Shown here in pieces: positions 43,394 to 50,824 of a stretch of 64,000 nt of DNA. The notes below the pieces were generated by a model, which saw only the letters and a program-made list of their open reading frames with translations, searched no databases and was not told the origin of the DNA. The position numbers and the translations under genes were made by a program. The stretch lies in contig DAIUEV010000010.1 in NCBI GenBank assembly GCA_036844945.1, positions 1-64,000 of the forward strand, in the 5' to 3' direction. This DNA comes from Palsa-461 sp036844945. Lineage in GTDB: Bacteria; Actinomycetota; Acidimicrobiia; Acidimicrobiales; RAAP-2. Every line of letters starts with the position of its first letter. Positions within the stretch are counted from its first letter, which is position 1.

Positions 43394-44796
43394 CAGGACG
43401 CGTCCCCTGCCGGTGCCGCTGCCTCGAGTTGCTGACTCTCCACGGAAACCTCCACCTCGTCGCCCCGGTCGTCGTCACCCAAGTTCACTCGCAGATCGTC
43501 CCGCGAAGCGGGATTCCCCGCTTCATCGACGAGCTGCACGTGATCAAGCAGCCATGTAAGCGCCTTGGCCTTCCTCTGCTCCGAGCGTACCTCGCCGATA
43601 CGCCCATCGCGGTCGAGCCGGTCCCGCAGCTCGGAGGGGTCGACCTGCAGGCGCTCGGCGCTCGCGGAAAGTTGCTCCTCCAGCTCCGCGTCGTCGACCC
43701 GCAGTCCCTCGGCGTCGGCGAGCGCCCGGAGGGCGAGGTCCGCCTTCACCGATCGCAGCGCGTCGACGCGCAGTTCGGCGAGCAGGGCTTCGGCGTCGCG
43801 ACCGGTGGCCGCCAGGAACTGATCGATCGTGAGCTTCTGCTCCTCGAGGCGATGCCCGAGGTCGTGGACCCGGCGGCGCACCTCCTCGTCGACGAGCAAG
43901 TCGGGCACCTCGTCGTCGTCGACGAGCTCGACGAGCGCGGCCACGCTGTTCTCCCGCCAGGCAAAGCGCGCCTCGATCAGCCGCATCTGGGCGAGCCGCT
44001 CGCCGATGTCGCTCCGCAGCTCCTGCAGCGTCGAGAACTCGGAGTTCTCGGCGACCCATTCGTCGGTCGGCTCGGGCAGCCGCTTCTCCTTCACGTCCTT
44101 CACGAGCACGCTGAAGGCCAGGGTCTCGTCCCCGCGTCCCGCCACCGGGGCGCGGAAGGCCAGCACGTCGCCCGCTTTGGACCCCCGCAGCTGGTTGTCG
44201 AGCTCGTCGGCCACGCTGCCGGTCCCGACCTCGTACAAGAAGTCGTCGGCCGCGACGACCTCCTCGCCTCCGCTCGACTTCGCGTGGAGGTTGATCGTCA
44301 CGTTGTCCTTGTCCCTGGCCTTGCGGGTGACCTCGACCAGTTCGCCGTCGTTCTCCCGGAGGCGGTCGACCTGGGCGTCGACGTCGGCGTCTGGCACCGC
44401 GAGGGACGGCACGGTCGCCTGGAGCCCGGCGTAGCCGGGGATCGCCACGGTCGGGCGGACCTGGACCAGCGCGTCGAACTCGAGGGCGCCGCTCTCCTCC
44501 CCGGCGGTGATGTCGATGTTGGGTGGCGCGATGGGGTCGAGCTCGGTCTCGGCGACGGCGCGGGCGTAGAACTCGGGCAGGGCCTCGCGAAGGGCCTCGC
44601 TGCGGAGGCTGCCCGATCCACCGAGGCGCGCCTCGAGCACCTGGCGCGGGACCTTGCCGGGCCGGAACCCGGGCACCCGGATCTCGCGCGACAACTTGCG
44701 CACGGTCTGCTCGAGGGCATGGTCCATCTCGGATTCTTCGACCTGGACGGAAAGCCGGACCTTGGAACCCTCGACGGCTTCGGCGGAGGCACGCAT
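43393..44796 (-). CDS. tig: Trigger factor
   Basis: Ribosome-associated chaperone with peptidyl-prolyl isomerase activity. The 467 residues have the N-terminal ribosome-binding domain with the signature REIRVPGFRPGKVPRQVLEARLG, the FKBP-like domain (about 155-240, KDNVTINLHAKSSGG, FLYEVGTGSVADELDNQL) and the helical C-terminal cradle (about 260-430). The acidic Ala/Glu tail is typical. It is the first gene of tig-clpP-clpX-folC-ndk and overlaps clpP by one base, linking folding with proteolysis. Confidence 0.96.
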   Translation of the reverse strand: MRASAEAVEGSKVRLSVQVEESEMDHALEQTVRKLSREIRVPGFRPGKVPRQVLEARLGGSGSLRSEALREALPEFYARAVAETELDPIAPPNIDITAGEESGALEFDALVQVRPTVAIPGYAGLQATVPSLAVPDADVDAQVDRLRENDGELVEVTRKARDKDNVTINLHAKSSGGEEVVAADDFLYEVGTGSVADELDNQLRGSKAGDVLAFRAPVAGRGDETLAFSVLVKDVKEKRLPEPTDEWVAENSEFSTLQELRSDIGERLAQMRLIEARFAWRENSVAALVELVDDDEVPDLLVDEEVRRRVHDLGHRLEEQKLTIDQFLAATGRDAEALLAELRVDALRSVKADLALRALADAEGLRVDDAELEEQLSASAERLQVDPSELRDRLDRDGRIGEVRSEQRKAKALTWLLDHVQLVDEAGNPASRDDLRVNLGDDDRGDEVEVSVESQQLEAAAPAGDAS

Positions 44797-44826
44797 AGCG
44801 GGAGGTCACACTCTACCGGTGGCCAC

Positions 44827-44853
44827 CCCGCCGACCGCGACCATCGCGGCGGG
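44827..44853 (-). terminator. GC hairpin after the MDMPI-family gene
   Basis: CCCGCCG (44827-44833) pairs with CGGCGGG (44847-44853) across a 13-base loop, directly downstream of the MDMPI-family stop and before tig on the minus strand. There is no U-tract, so it is a weak or Rho-assisted terminator at best. Confidence 0.4.
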
Positions 44854-45699
44854 TCAGATCATGAAGTTCATGGATCGCACGATCTTGCGCCCGAGCTCCG
44901 CGTCGCCCTCGACCCCGACGTCGCCGGCGTCGAGGACCGCCTCGGGGTCCTCCCGGCCACAGGCGAGGCGGACGAAGTGCTCGGCCGGCATGCGGAGCCG
45001 GACCGTCGGGGAGGCGGGCGCGCCGTCGAGGACATTGGCCCGCTTGCCCTCGACCCCGATCGCGAGCTCCCGCGCCAGCGGCCCCTCGATGTCGAACACC
45101 ACCGTGGTGCCCTCGGGCGGGCCGACCTGCCGCCCGACGACGAACCCCATACCCGAGGTGAGCCGGCGCAGAGCGACGGCCTCGCCCCGCCCGCCCCGGT
45201 CGCCGGGCCGGTCGATCGCCCAGCGGATGTCCTGGCCGTGGACCCAGCTGTCCATGATCCGGATCTGCATGAACTCGCCGTAGGGGGCCTCGCCGATCGG
45301 GCTCCAGCCGGGCACCTCCCACCGCTCCGCCGGCATCGCCCGGAGCTCCCCCAGGCGCTTCTGGGTCACCTCGACGAACTCGGCCAGCACCTCGGTCCCC
45401 GGCACGCCCCGCCGGGCCTCGATCCACGCCTCGTTCGACGCGCCGATGGGGTTCCGGACGTGCTCGGGCATCGGGTCCGGCGCGCTTGGCGCCGCCGTGC
45501 CGAGGAGGCTCAACTCGGTCCCGATCATGTGCGAGACGTGGTCCCGCACGGTCCAGCCGGGACAGTCGGTGTCCCGGTCCCAGGCATCGGGATGGAGGCT
45601 CTCCAGTGCCTGGGCGGTGGCCGACCAGGTCTCTTCGAGGGCGGCGATGGTCTCTTCGGGCGAGGTGTCAGGCACGGACAGATCGTAGAACCCACCCAT
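44854..45699 (-). CDS. Maleylpyruvate-isomerase/DinB-like protein (MDMPI, TIGR03083-type)
   Basis: Probable mycothiol-dependent metalloenzyme or regulator of the DinB fold. The 281 residues have the N-terminal four-helix bundle with TDCPGWTVRDHVSHMIGTELSLLG (His metal ligands) and MDSWVHGQDIRWAIDRPGDRGG. A C-terminal SCP2-like domain follows (VVFDIEGPLARELAIGVEG, LRMPAEHFVRLACGRED). This two-domain form is common in actinobacteria that make mycothiol, but individual activities are mostly unknown. It stands upstream of tig on the same strand, with a hairpin between. Confidence 0.85.
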   Translation of the reverse strand: MGGFYDLSVPDTSPEETIAALEETWSATAQALESLHPDAWDRDTDCPGWTVRDHVSHMIGTELSLLGTAAPSAPDPMPEHVRNPIGASNEAWIEARRGVPGTEVLAEFVEVTQKRLGELRAMPAERWEVPGWSPIGEAPYGEFMQIRIMDSWVHGQDIRWAIDRPGDRGGRGEAVALRRLTSGMGFVVGRQVGPPEGTTVVFDIEGPLARELAIGVEGKRANVLDGAPASPTVRLRMPAEHFVRLACGREDPEAVLDAGDVGVEGDAELGRKIVRSMNFMI

Positions 45700-45862
45700 T
45701 TCGCCCGCCCGGTGCCGCCCCCTCAGCCGTTTTCAGTATCTTTCATGCTTTCTTGGACTCCAGGGTCCCCCCGTAGGCAGGGAGCCACCGCTAGGTTCAT
45801 GCCCGTCCCGAACCTGGGTCTGCCCAGATCGCAGGGGACGAGAACGGCGAGGAGGAGTCGCA

Positions 45863-46021
45863 ATGGCTTCGTATGAGGGGTATTGCGTGAAGTGCCGAGA
45901 GAAGCGGACGTTCGAGGGCCACGAAGTCGAGCTGGCGAACGGCCGTCGTGCGGCACAGGGCATCTGCCCCACGTGCGGTACCAAGATGAACCGGATTCTC
46001 GGGAAGAAAGCCACGGCCTGA
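45863..46021 (+). CDS. Small zinc-ribbon protein, DUF5679-like
   Basis: A 52-residue protein: MASYEGYCVKCREKR, then a Lys/Arg/Gly-rich linker (ANGRRAAQG), and ICPTCGTKMNRIL. Two CxxC pairs (C8/C11 and C35/C38) form a zinc ribbon. The pattern YCVKC...R...NGR.A..G.CP.CGTKM.RI matches the DUF5679 family as I remember it; the function is unknown. A strong GGAGGAG ribosome site lies seven bases before the ATG. It is a monocistronic plus-strand gene, followed by a large hairpin and then tRNA-Pro. Confidence 0.85.
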   Translation: MASYEGYCVKCREKRTFEGHEVELANGRRAAQGICPTCGTKMNRILGKKATA

Positions 46022-46022
46022 T

Positions 46023-46067
46023 CGAGCGAGCCGGCGCCGGCGTGATCGCCCTGGCGCCGGACGCTCG
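46023..46067 (+). terminator. Long hairpin after the DUF5679-like gene
   Basis: CGAGCG plus CCGGCGCC on the left pair with GGCGCCGG plus CGCTCG on the right around a 14-base loop, beginning one base after the stop codon. The stem has about 14 pairs with small bulges. No T-run follows, but its place and strength suggest a terminator for the small gene. Confidence 0.55.
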
Positions 46068-46209
46068 TCGCACGGCGGGCGGGCTCCACCCGTAACGGGG
46101 AGGCGATCGCGCAACCTGCGTCGGAGTGGTCCTGCGCGCCCCGGGTGGGGTGGCCGCAGGCGTGCCCGGCGCCGCGGATCCAGGAGATACCGTCTCTGCG
46201 AGCAGCACA

Positions 46210-46284
46210 CGGGGCGTAGCGCAGCCTGGTTAGCGCACGTGCTTTGGGAGCACGAGGTCCCCGGTTCAAATCCGGGCGCCCCGA
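46210..46284 (+). tRNA. tRNA-Pro (anticodon TGG)
   Basis: The 75 bases fold as a full cloverleaf. Acceptor CGGGGCG pairs with CGCCCCG, the D-stem is GCGC/GCGC, and the anticodon stem CGTGC/GCACG has loop TTTGGGA, so the anticodon is TGG (reads CCA and wobble codons). The T-arm is CCCGG-TTCAAAT-CCGGG. The first base is C, as usual for bacterial tRNA-Pro. The 3' CCA is not encoded, so CCA-adding enzyme is needed. It would help translate the proline-rich tails found in this region. Confidence 0.96.
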
Positions 46285-46316
46285 CGCCGGGCCGGGCACC
46301 CACCCGGGCCCGCCGC

Positions 46317-46943
46317 CTACCCCTGATCCTCCCGGGATCGGCCAGCGGCGAGCCGCTTGAGTCGGCGGGACCGCCAGAAGTGGTACGCGACCAGCGCGGC
46401 CACGATCACGCCAGCTCCGACGTACGACCAGATGCCGATCGTGCGCAGCGCGTGCTCGTAGGCAGTACCGAGGGCGTAGCCGAGCATCGTGTAGAGGGTG
46501 GCCCACACGACCCCGCCGATGACGTCGTAGACCACGAAGCTCCGCAGCCGCAGGTCGCTCAGGCCGGCGAGCGCCGGCATCACGGCGCGGACGACGACCA
46601 CGAAGCGCCCGATGACCACCGCCGGGCCGCCCCGGGTGCTGAGCTGGTCCCGGGCCCGGGCGACCATTGGATGGTCACGCAGCCGGGTGTGCTCGAGCAC
46701 CCACGGCAGGATCAGCCGCCCGAGGCCGTAGCCGACCAGGTAGGAGCCGATCGCGGCGGCGACCGCCACCACCACCATCACGACGATGTCGACCCGGTGC
46801 TGCTTGGCCAGCACCCCGCCCAGGACCATGGACAGCTCACCGGGCACGAAGAACCCGATCCCGAAGCCGGACTCCGCGAACAGGAGGCCGGCCACCACCA
46901 GGTAGATGACCGGACCGTGGAAGTGCTTGAGGAAGTCGGTCAT
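46317..46943 (-). CDS. DedA-family membrane protein
   Basis: A 208-residue integral membrane protein of the DedA/SNARE-associated (VTT) family, which are lipid scramblase- or transporter-like proteins affecting envelope integrity. Seen: GLLFAESGFGIGFFVPGELSMVLGG (the FxxxE...PGE motif) and GRFVVVVRAVMPALAGLSDLRLRSF (the G-R-F-x-R-x-x-x-P-x-x-G motif), with four to five hydrophobic spans and a basic C-terminal tail. It lies after tRNA-Pro in the opposite orientation and diverges from the serine-hydrolase gene. Confidence 0.92.
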   Translation of the reverse strand: MTDFLKHFHGPVIYLVVAGLLFAESGFGIGFFVPGELSMVLGGVLAKQHRVDIVVMVVVAVAAAIGSYLVGYGLGRLILPWVLEHTRLRDHPMVARARDQLSTRGGPAVVIGRFVVVVRAVMPALAGLSDLRLRSFVVYDVIGGVVWATLYTMLGYALGTAYEHALRTIGIWSYVGAGVIVAALVAYHFWRSRRLKRLAAGRSREDQG

Positions 46944-46957
46944 GGTCCGCAGGCGGC

Positions 46958-46977
46958 CCCGGGCCGACCGGCCCGGG
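46958..46977. repeat. 20-bp near-perfect palindrome between dedA and the serine hydrolase gene
   Basis: CCCGGGCCG, two bases, CGGCCCGGG forms 9-bp inverted arms in the divergent promoter region, 14 bases before the dedA ATG. It could be an operator or a hairpin in the dedA leader. In 70% GC DNA such GC palindromes also occur by chance. Confidence 0.4.
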
Positions 46978-47068
46978 TGCGCACCCTCACCGCCCGGAGC
47001 CTACGGGCCGGATGACGAGGCCTTCGGTAACCTGCGCCTGCACGCATCCGGCAAACATAGGGGGCACC

Positions 47069-48223
47069 GTGTCCGACGCGACCGGGGAGATCCAGGGCAC
47101 CTGCGACGAGAAGTTCGCGGCGGTGCGAGAGGCGTTCCAGAAGAACTTCGACGACGAGCTCGACGTCGGCGCCTCTGTCGCCGTCTACCTCGAGGGTGAG
47201 TCGGTGGTCGACCTGTGGGGCGGCTTCGCCGACCCCGACCGCACGGTCCCCTGGGAGCGCGACTCGATCACCAACGTCTGGTCGACGACGAAGACCATGA
47301 CCAACCTGTGCGCGCTGATCCTCGCCGATCAGGGCGAGCTGGACCTGCACGGGCCCGTGGCCGCCTACTGGCCCGAGTTCAAGGCCAACGACAAGGAGCG
47401 GATCGAGGTCCGCCACCTGCTCTCCCACACGGCCGGCCTCTCGGGCTGGGAGGAGCCCATCACCGTCGAGGACCTGTACGACTGGGAGAAGGTGACCTCG
47501 CTTCTGGCCGCCCAGAAGCCGTGGTGGGAGCCGGGGACCGCCTCGGGCTACCACGCGCTCACGCAGGGATACCTGGTCGGAGAGGTCGTGCGGCGGGTCA
47601 CCGGGCAGAGCCTCGGGACCTTCTTCGCGAAGGAGGTTGCCGGACCGCTCGGCGGCGACTTCCTGATCGGCCTCCCGGCGAAGGACGACGCCCGCACGGT
47701 CAGGGTGATCCCGCCGGGGAACGCCCTCCTCGAGCAGGCGACGCCCGAGATGCTCGAGAACCCGCTGCTCATCAAGACCTTCACGAACCCGGTGCTCTCC
47801 CCCGACGTGGCCTGGGAGGAGGCGTGGCGGCGGGCCGAGATCCCGGCCGCCAACGGGCAGAGCAACGCCCGCGGCGTGGCGGCGGTGCAGTCGATCGTCT
47901 CCAACCACGGGGAGGCCCGGGGGGTCCGGCTCATGTCGCCCAAGGGGTGCGACGCCATCTTCGAGGAGCAGTCGAACGGGAACGACCTGGTCATGAGCGT
48001 TCCGCTCCGCTTCGGGATCGGCTACGGCCTCGGCAGCGACCTCATCCCGATGGGCCCGCGCGGGTGCTTCTGGGGCGGCCTCGGCGGCTCGATCGTGGTC
48101 TCCGACCTCGACGCCCGCATCACCATCGCCTACGTGATGAACCGGATGGAGGCCGGGCTCATCGGAGACGTGCGCGGCATCAACCTGGTGATGGCGGCGG
48201 TGCTGAGCCTCGCCTCGGGCTGA
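47069..48223 (+). CDS. Serine hydrolase, beta-lactamase/family VIII esterase fold
   Basis: A 384-residue cytosolic-looking enzyme (no signal peptide). The catalytic SxxK motif is in NVWSTTKTMTNLC, the conserved Tyr in GTASGYHALTQGYLVGE, and a late GG-type motif in FWGGLGGSIVVSDLDARI. These match EstB-like family VIII carboxylesterases and class C beta-lactamase relatives (CubicO-like), so esterase activity is more likely than antibiotic resistance. The GTG at 47069 has a GGGGG site; an earlier in-frame start exists at 47012 but adds no domain. It is divergent from dedA and convergent with uppP. Confidence 0.88.
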   Translation: MSDATGEIQGTCDEKFAAVREAFQKNFDDELDVGASVAVYLEGESVVDLWGGFADPDRTVPWERDSITNVWSTTKTMTNLCALILADQGELDLHGPVAAYWPEFKANDKERIEVRHLLSHTAGLSGWEEPITVEDLYDWEKVTSLLAAQKPWWEPGTASGYHALTQGYLVGEVVRRVTGQSLGTFFAKEVAGPLGGDFLIGLPAKDDARTVRVIPPGNALLEQATPEMLENPLLIKTFTNPVLSPDVAWEEAWRRAEIPAANGQSNARGVAAVQSIVSNHGEARGVRLMSPKGCDAIFEEQSNGNDLVMSVPLRFGIGYGLGSDLIPMGPRGCFWGGLGGSIVVSDLDARITIAYVMNRMEAGLIGDVRGINLVMAAVLSLASG

Positions 48224-48235
48224 GGCGCCGGTCCC

Positions 48236-49189
48236 CTACCGGATGCCGAAGTAGGCGATCCCGGCGACGCCGAGGGCGAGGCAGTAGCAGGCGAACGGGA
48301 CCAGCCCGCGGGTCCGGAACCACCGGACGAGGAACCGGACCGAGAAGAGCGCCATCAGGAACGCCGCGACGCTGCCGGCGATCACCTGGCCACGGATCCC
48401 GTTGCCGAGGTGGCCGAGGAGGTCGGGGATCTTGAGTATCCCGGCCGCCAGGATGGGCGGCGCCGACAGGAGGAAGGCGAACCGGGCGGCGTCCTCGTAG
48501 GTGAGTCCCCGCCACAGCCCGGTCACCATGCACACGCCGTCCCGGCTGATCCCGGCGAACAGCGCGCTCGACTGGGCGAACCCGACCAACACGGCGTCGC
48601 GCAGGCGGAGTGAGGCGAGGACCTCGGAGTCATGATCGCCCTCGCCGACCGGTGGCGCCCCCGCCTCGGGGGGCCGGGCTGCGGGCGCGGCCGGAGCGCT
48701 CACGGCCAGGGCGGGCTCGAGGGCGCGACGGGCCCGGGCGCGTCGCCGCAGCCACTCGCCGGTGAGCAGGAGCAGACCGTTGACCGCGAGGAAGTCGGCG
48801 ACGACGTAGGGCTTGGCGAACAGCGTGCGGAACTGGTGCTCGAGGGTGAAGCCGAGGATCCCGACGGGGATCGTGGCCACGATGATGAACCAGGCGGCCC
48901 GCTCGTCGGCCGTCTCGGCCCGCCGGGTCCGCAGGCTGGAGAAGAACCCCTTCACGATCCGCAGCCAGTCGCGCCAGAAGTAGGCGATCAACGCGAGGGC
49001 GGTGGCCACGTGCAGGCCCACCACGAACGCGAGGTACGGGGATTCCGACGAGGCCTGCTGGGTGACCAGCTTGGACCACGATCCCCCGATGAACGCCGGG
49101 ATGATCACGGTGTGCCCGAGGCTCGAGACCGGGAAGAGCTCGGCGACCCCCTGAATGATCCCGATCACGATCGCCTGAAGGAAGCTCAC
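48236..49189 (-). CDS. uppP: Undecaprenyl-diphosphatase (UppP/BacA), divergent motifs
   Basis: Recycles undecaprenyl diphosphate for wall synthesis. The 317 residues have about eight hydrophobic spans. The first family motif appears as IIQGVAELFPVSSLGHTVI (keeping Q, E and SSxGH), and the second as FAGISRDGVCM in place of PGxSRSG. A low-complexity Ala/Pro/acidic cytosolic insertion of about 45 residues (about 150-195) makes it longer than the usual 265-280. The catalytic Glu and the SR dipeptide are kept, so activity is likely. It is downstream of a hairpin that closes the dienelactone hydrolase unit. Confidence 0.88.
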   Translation of the reverse strand: MSFLQAIVIGIIQGVAELFPVSSLGHTVIIPAFIGGSWSKLVTQQASSESPYLAFVVGLHVATALALIAYFWRDWLRIVKGFFSSLRTRRAETADERAAWFIIVATIPVGILGFTLEHQFRTLFAKPYVVADFLAVNGLLLLTGEWLRRRARARRALEPALAVSAPAAPAARPPEAGAPPVGEGDHDSEVLASLRLRDAVLVGFAQSSALFAGISRDGVCMVTGLWRGLTYEDAARFAFLLSAPPILAAGILKIPDLLGHLGNGIRGQVIAGSVAAFLMALFSVRFLVRWFRTRGLVPFACYCLALGVAGIAYFGIR

Positions 49190-49262
49190 TCGGACTCCGG
49201 GGCTCGGCCATCGCGGGCGGTGCGGCGCACCCGCGTCCAGCGAACGAAGTTAGGCGACGGTG

Positions 49263-49298
49263 CTCCGCCGGCGGCGCATGCCCGGCGGTCCGGCGGAG
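49263..49298 (-). terminator. Hairpin after the DUF6295-like gene
   Basis: CTCCGCCGG (49263-49271) pairs perfectly with CCGGCGGAG (49290-49298) across an 18-base loop that is itself partly paired. It begins four bases after the stop of the small minus-strand gene and lies before uppP. No U-tract is present. It probably ends the dienelactone hydrolase transcript. Confidence 0.5.
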
Positions 49299-49301
49299 GG
49301 T

Positions 49302-49571
49302 TCAGATCGCTCCGAGCGCCTGCGCCTCGTCGTGCGCGAGGGTGGCGAGGATCGATTCGGCGAGCACCCGGGCCGAACGGGCGTCCAGCTCGACCGCCAC
49401 CCGCTCGCTCGGGTCCGCGCCGGCCGCCCGGAAGTCGATGCACAGCGCGTGCTCGACCGGGGCCTCCTGGGGGTGGTCGAAGTACACGACGGCCTCGCGG
49501 ATCGGGAACCAGCCCTTGGCCCCGAGGCCGGTGCCGGCGACCGGCTCGGTCGTGGTGAGGTATGTGCACAT
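49302..49571 (-). CDS. Small conserved protein, DUF6295-like
   Basis: An 89-residue protein starting MCTYLTTTEPVAGTGLGAKGWFPIREAVVYFDHPQEAPVE, followed by CIDFRAAGADPSERVAVELDARSARVLAESIL. The MCTY start, the GWFP segment and VYFDHP match a small actinobacterial family I recall as DUF6295; no function is known. It begins 5 bp after the dienelactone hydrolase stop, so the two are co-translated. A partner role in the same reaction or in protecting the enzyme is possible but unproven. Confidence 0.7.
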   Translation of the reverse strand: MCTYLTTTEPVAGTGLGAKGWFPIREAVVYFDHPQEAPVEHALCIDFRAAGADPSERVAVELDARSARVLAESILATLAHDEAQALGAI

Positions 49572-49576
49572 CGGGC

Positions 49577-50323
49577 TCAGGCCTCCAGGTGGGCGCCGTA
49601 GAACGCCCAGATCTGGTGCCAGCCGTCCCGGGCGGCTTCGGCGTTGTAGCTCGGCCGCTCCACCCAGAAGAAGGCGTGCCCGGCGTCCTCGTAGCTGTGG
49701 AACTCGTAGGTCTTCGAGTGCTTCTTCAGCTCTTCCTCCATCCGGGCCACGTGCTCGGGCGAGGGGTTCGCGTCTTGCACCCCGAAGAGGCCGAGCATCG
49801 GGCAGTGGAGGTCCTTCGTCATGTCGATCACCGCGACCGGCCGCTCCGGGGTGAGCTGGTCCGGGTTCACCACCACCCCGCCCCCGTAGCAGTCGACCGC
49901 CGCGTCGAGCTCGAGGTTGCAGGCGCTCAGGTAGCTCTGTCGGCCCCCCGAGCAGTAGCCGATCACGCCGACCTTCCCGTTCGCGCCCGGCTGGGCCTTG
50001 AGGAACGCCATCGCCCCGGCGATGTCCTCGAGGCACTGGGCGTCCGGGACGCCACCGGCCGCCCGGGCGGCCGCGGCTCCGTCGCCCGACGAGGCACCGG
50101 GTGCGTAGCGGTGGAAGAGATTCGGCACGACCGCGCCGTATCCGTGGGCGGCGAACCGTCGGGCGATCTCCTTGGTCGAGGAGTCGTAGCCGGGCATGTG
50201 GTGAATGACCACGACGCTGCCGAAGGAGGTCCCCTCCATCGGCCTCGCGTGGTAGCCCTCGATCTCGTCGCCCCGGCCCGAGGTCAGACCGATCGTCCCG
50301 GCCTCGATCCTGTCACCGCTCAT
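49577..50323 (-). CDS. Dienelactone hydrolase family protein
   Basis: A 248-residue alpha/beta hydrolase. The nucleophile motif is GYCSGGRQS, with Cys at the nucleophile position as in true dienelactone hydrolases. The Asp is in GVQDANPS and the His in EDAGHAFFW. The N-terminal VVVIHHMPGYDSSTKEIARRFAAHGYGAVVPNLF is typical. The substrate may be a lactone or ester from aromatic degradation, but no ring-cleavage genes are nearby. It is co-transcribed with the DUF6295-like gene. A strong hairpin separates it from ridA. Confidence 0.9.
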   Translation of the reverse strand: MSGDRIEAGTIGLTSGRGDEIEGYHARPMEGTSFGSVVVIHHMPGYDSSTKEIARRFAAHGYGAVVPNLFHRYAPGASSGDGAAAARAAGGVPDAQCLEDIAGAMAFLKAQPGANGKVGVIGYCSGGRQSYLSACNLELDAAVDCYGGGVVVNPDQLTPERPVAVIDMTKDLHCPMLGLFGVQDANPSPEHVARMEEELKKHSKTYEFHSYEDAGHAFFWVERPSYNAEAARDGWHQIWAFYGAHLEA

Positions 50324-50358
50324 GTCGTTGCCCTTTCGCCGTGGGAGGCGCCGCGACG

Positions 50359-50410
50359 CGGGCCCGGGGGCCGCACCGTCGGCTCGATCCAGCCTCGCGG
50401 CCCGGGCCCG
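50359..50410 (-). terminator. Very stable GC hairpin between ridA-like gene and dienelactone hydrolase gene
   Basis: The arm at 50359-50374 pairs with 50397-50410 (CGGGCCCGGG plus CCGC against GCGG plus CCCGGGCCCG), with a two-base bulge and a 22-base loop. It lies in the 108-bp gap between two minus-strand operons and is probably a terminator without a U-tract for the acyl-CoA dehydrogenase-crotonase-RidA unit. Confidence 0.5.
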
Positions 50411-50431
50411 GGCCGGGCAACCCGTGGCCGC

Positions 50432-50824
50432 TCAGTCGGCGACGACCGCCTCGGCCTCGATCTCCACTAAGAAGCGCGGGTCGAGGAGGGCCGCCACGAC
50501 CACCATTGTGGCGGCCGGGCGCGTCGTTCCGAACGCCTCGGCGTGCGCGGCTCCGACCGCATCGGCGTCCTCGGCCCGGCACAGGAACATGCGGGTCCGG
50601 ACGACGTCGGCGAGCCCGGCCCCGAGGTCCTCGAGGGCCGACCCGATGATCTCGATGCACCGCCGTGCCTGGACGCCGGCGTCGTCGGGGCAGGAGCCGT
50701 CCGGCCAGATCGGCGCGGTTCCCGAGACGAGCACGCGGGACCCCTCCCGCACCGCGCGGCTGAAGCCGATGGTCGCCTCGAACGGGGAGCCCGAGGATGC
50801 CCGCCGGCGACCGGCGTCGGTCAC
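50432..50824 (-). CDS. RidA/YjgF-family protein
   Basis: A 130-residue member of the reactive enamine/imine deaminase family: GFSRAVREGSRVLVSGTAPIW, RCIEIIGSALEDLGAGLADVVRTRMFLCRAEDA, and PAATMVVVAALLDPRFLVEIEAEAV. The catalytic Arg of RidA (R105 in the motif NLPxxxxVExE..R) is seen as the RFLVEIEAEA region, where an Arg precedes VEIE, so true deaminase activity is plausible. The GTG start at 50824 overlaps the crotonase stop (GTGA). It is the last gene of the operon. Confidence 0.88.
   Translation of the reverse strand: MTDAGRRRASSGSPFEATIGFSRAVREGSRVLVSGTAPIWPDGSCPDDAGVQARRCIEIIGSALEDLGAGLADVVRTRMFLCRAEDADAVGAAHAEAFGTTRPAATMVVVAALLDPRFLVEIEAEAVVAD

Noticed and set aside
46210..46284. tRNA gene as an integration site of a mobile element
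   Set aside because: No integrase, no direct repeat of the tRNA 3' end and no change in base composition were seen downstream.
47069..48223. Beta-lactamase resistance gene
   Set aside because: SxxK and Tyr motifs fit, but there is no signal peptide and the context and motif form fit family VIII esterases better.
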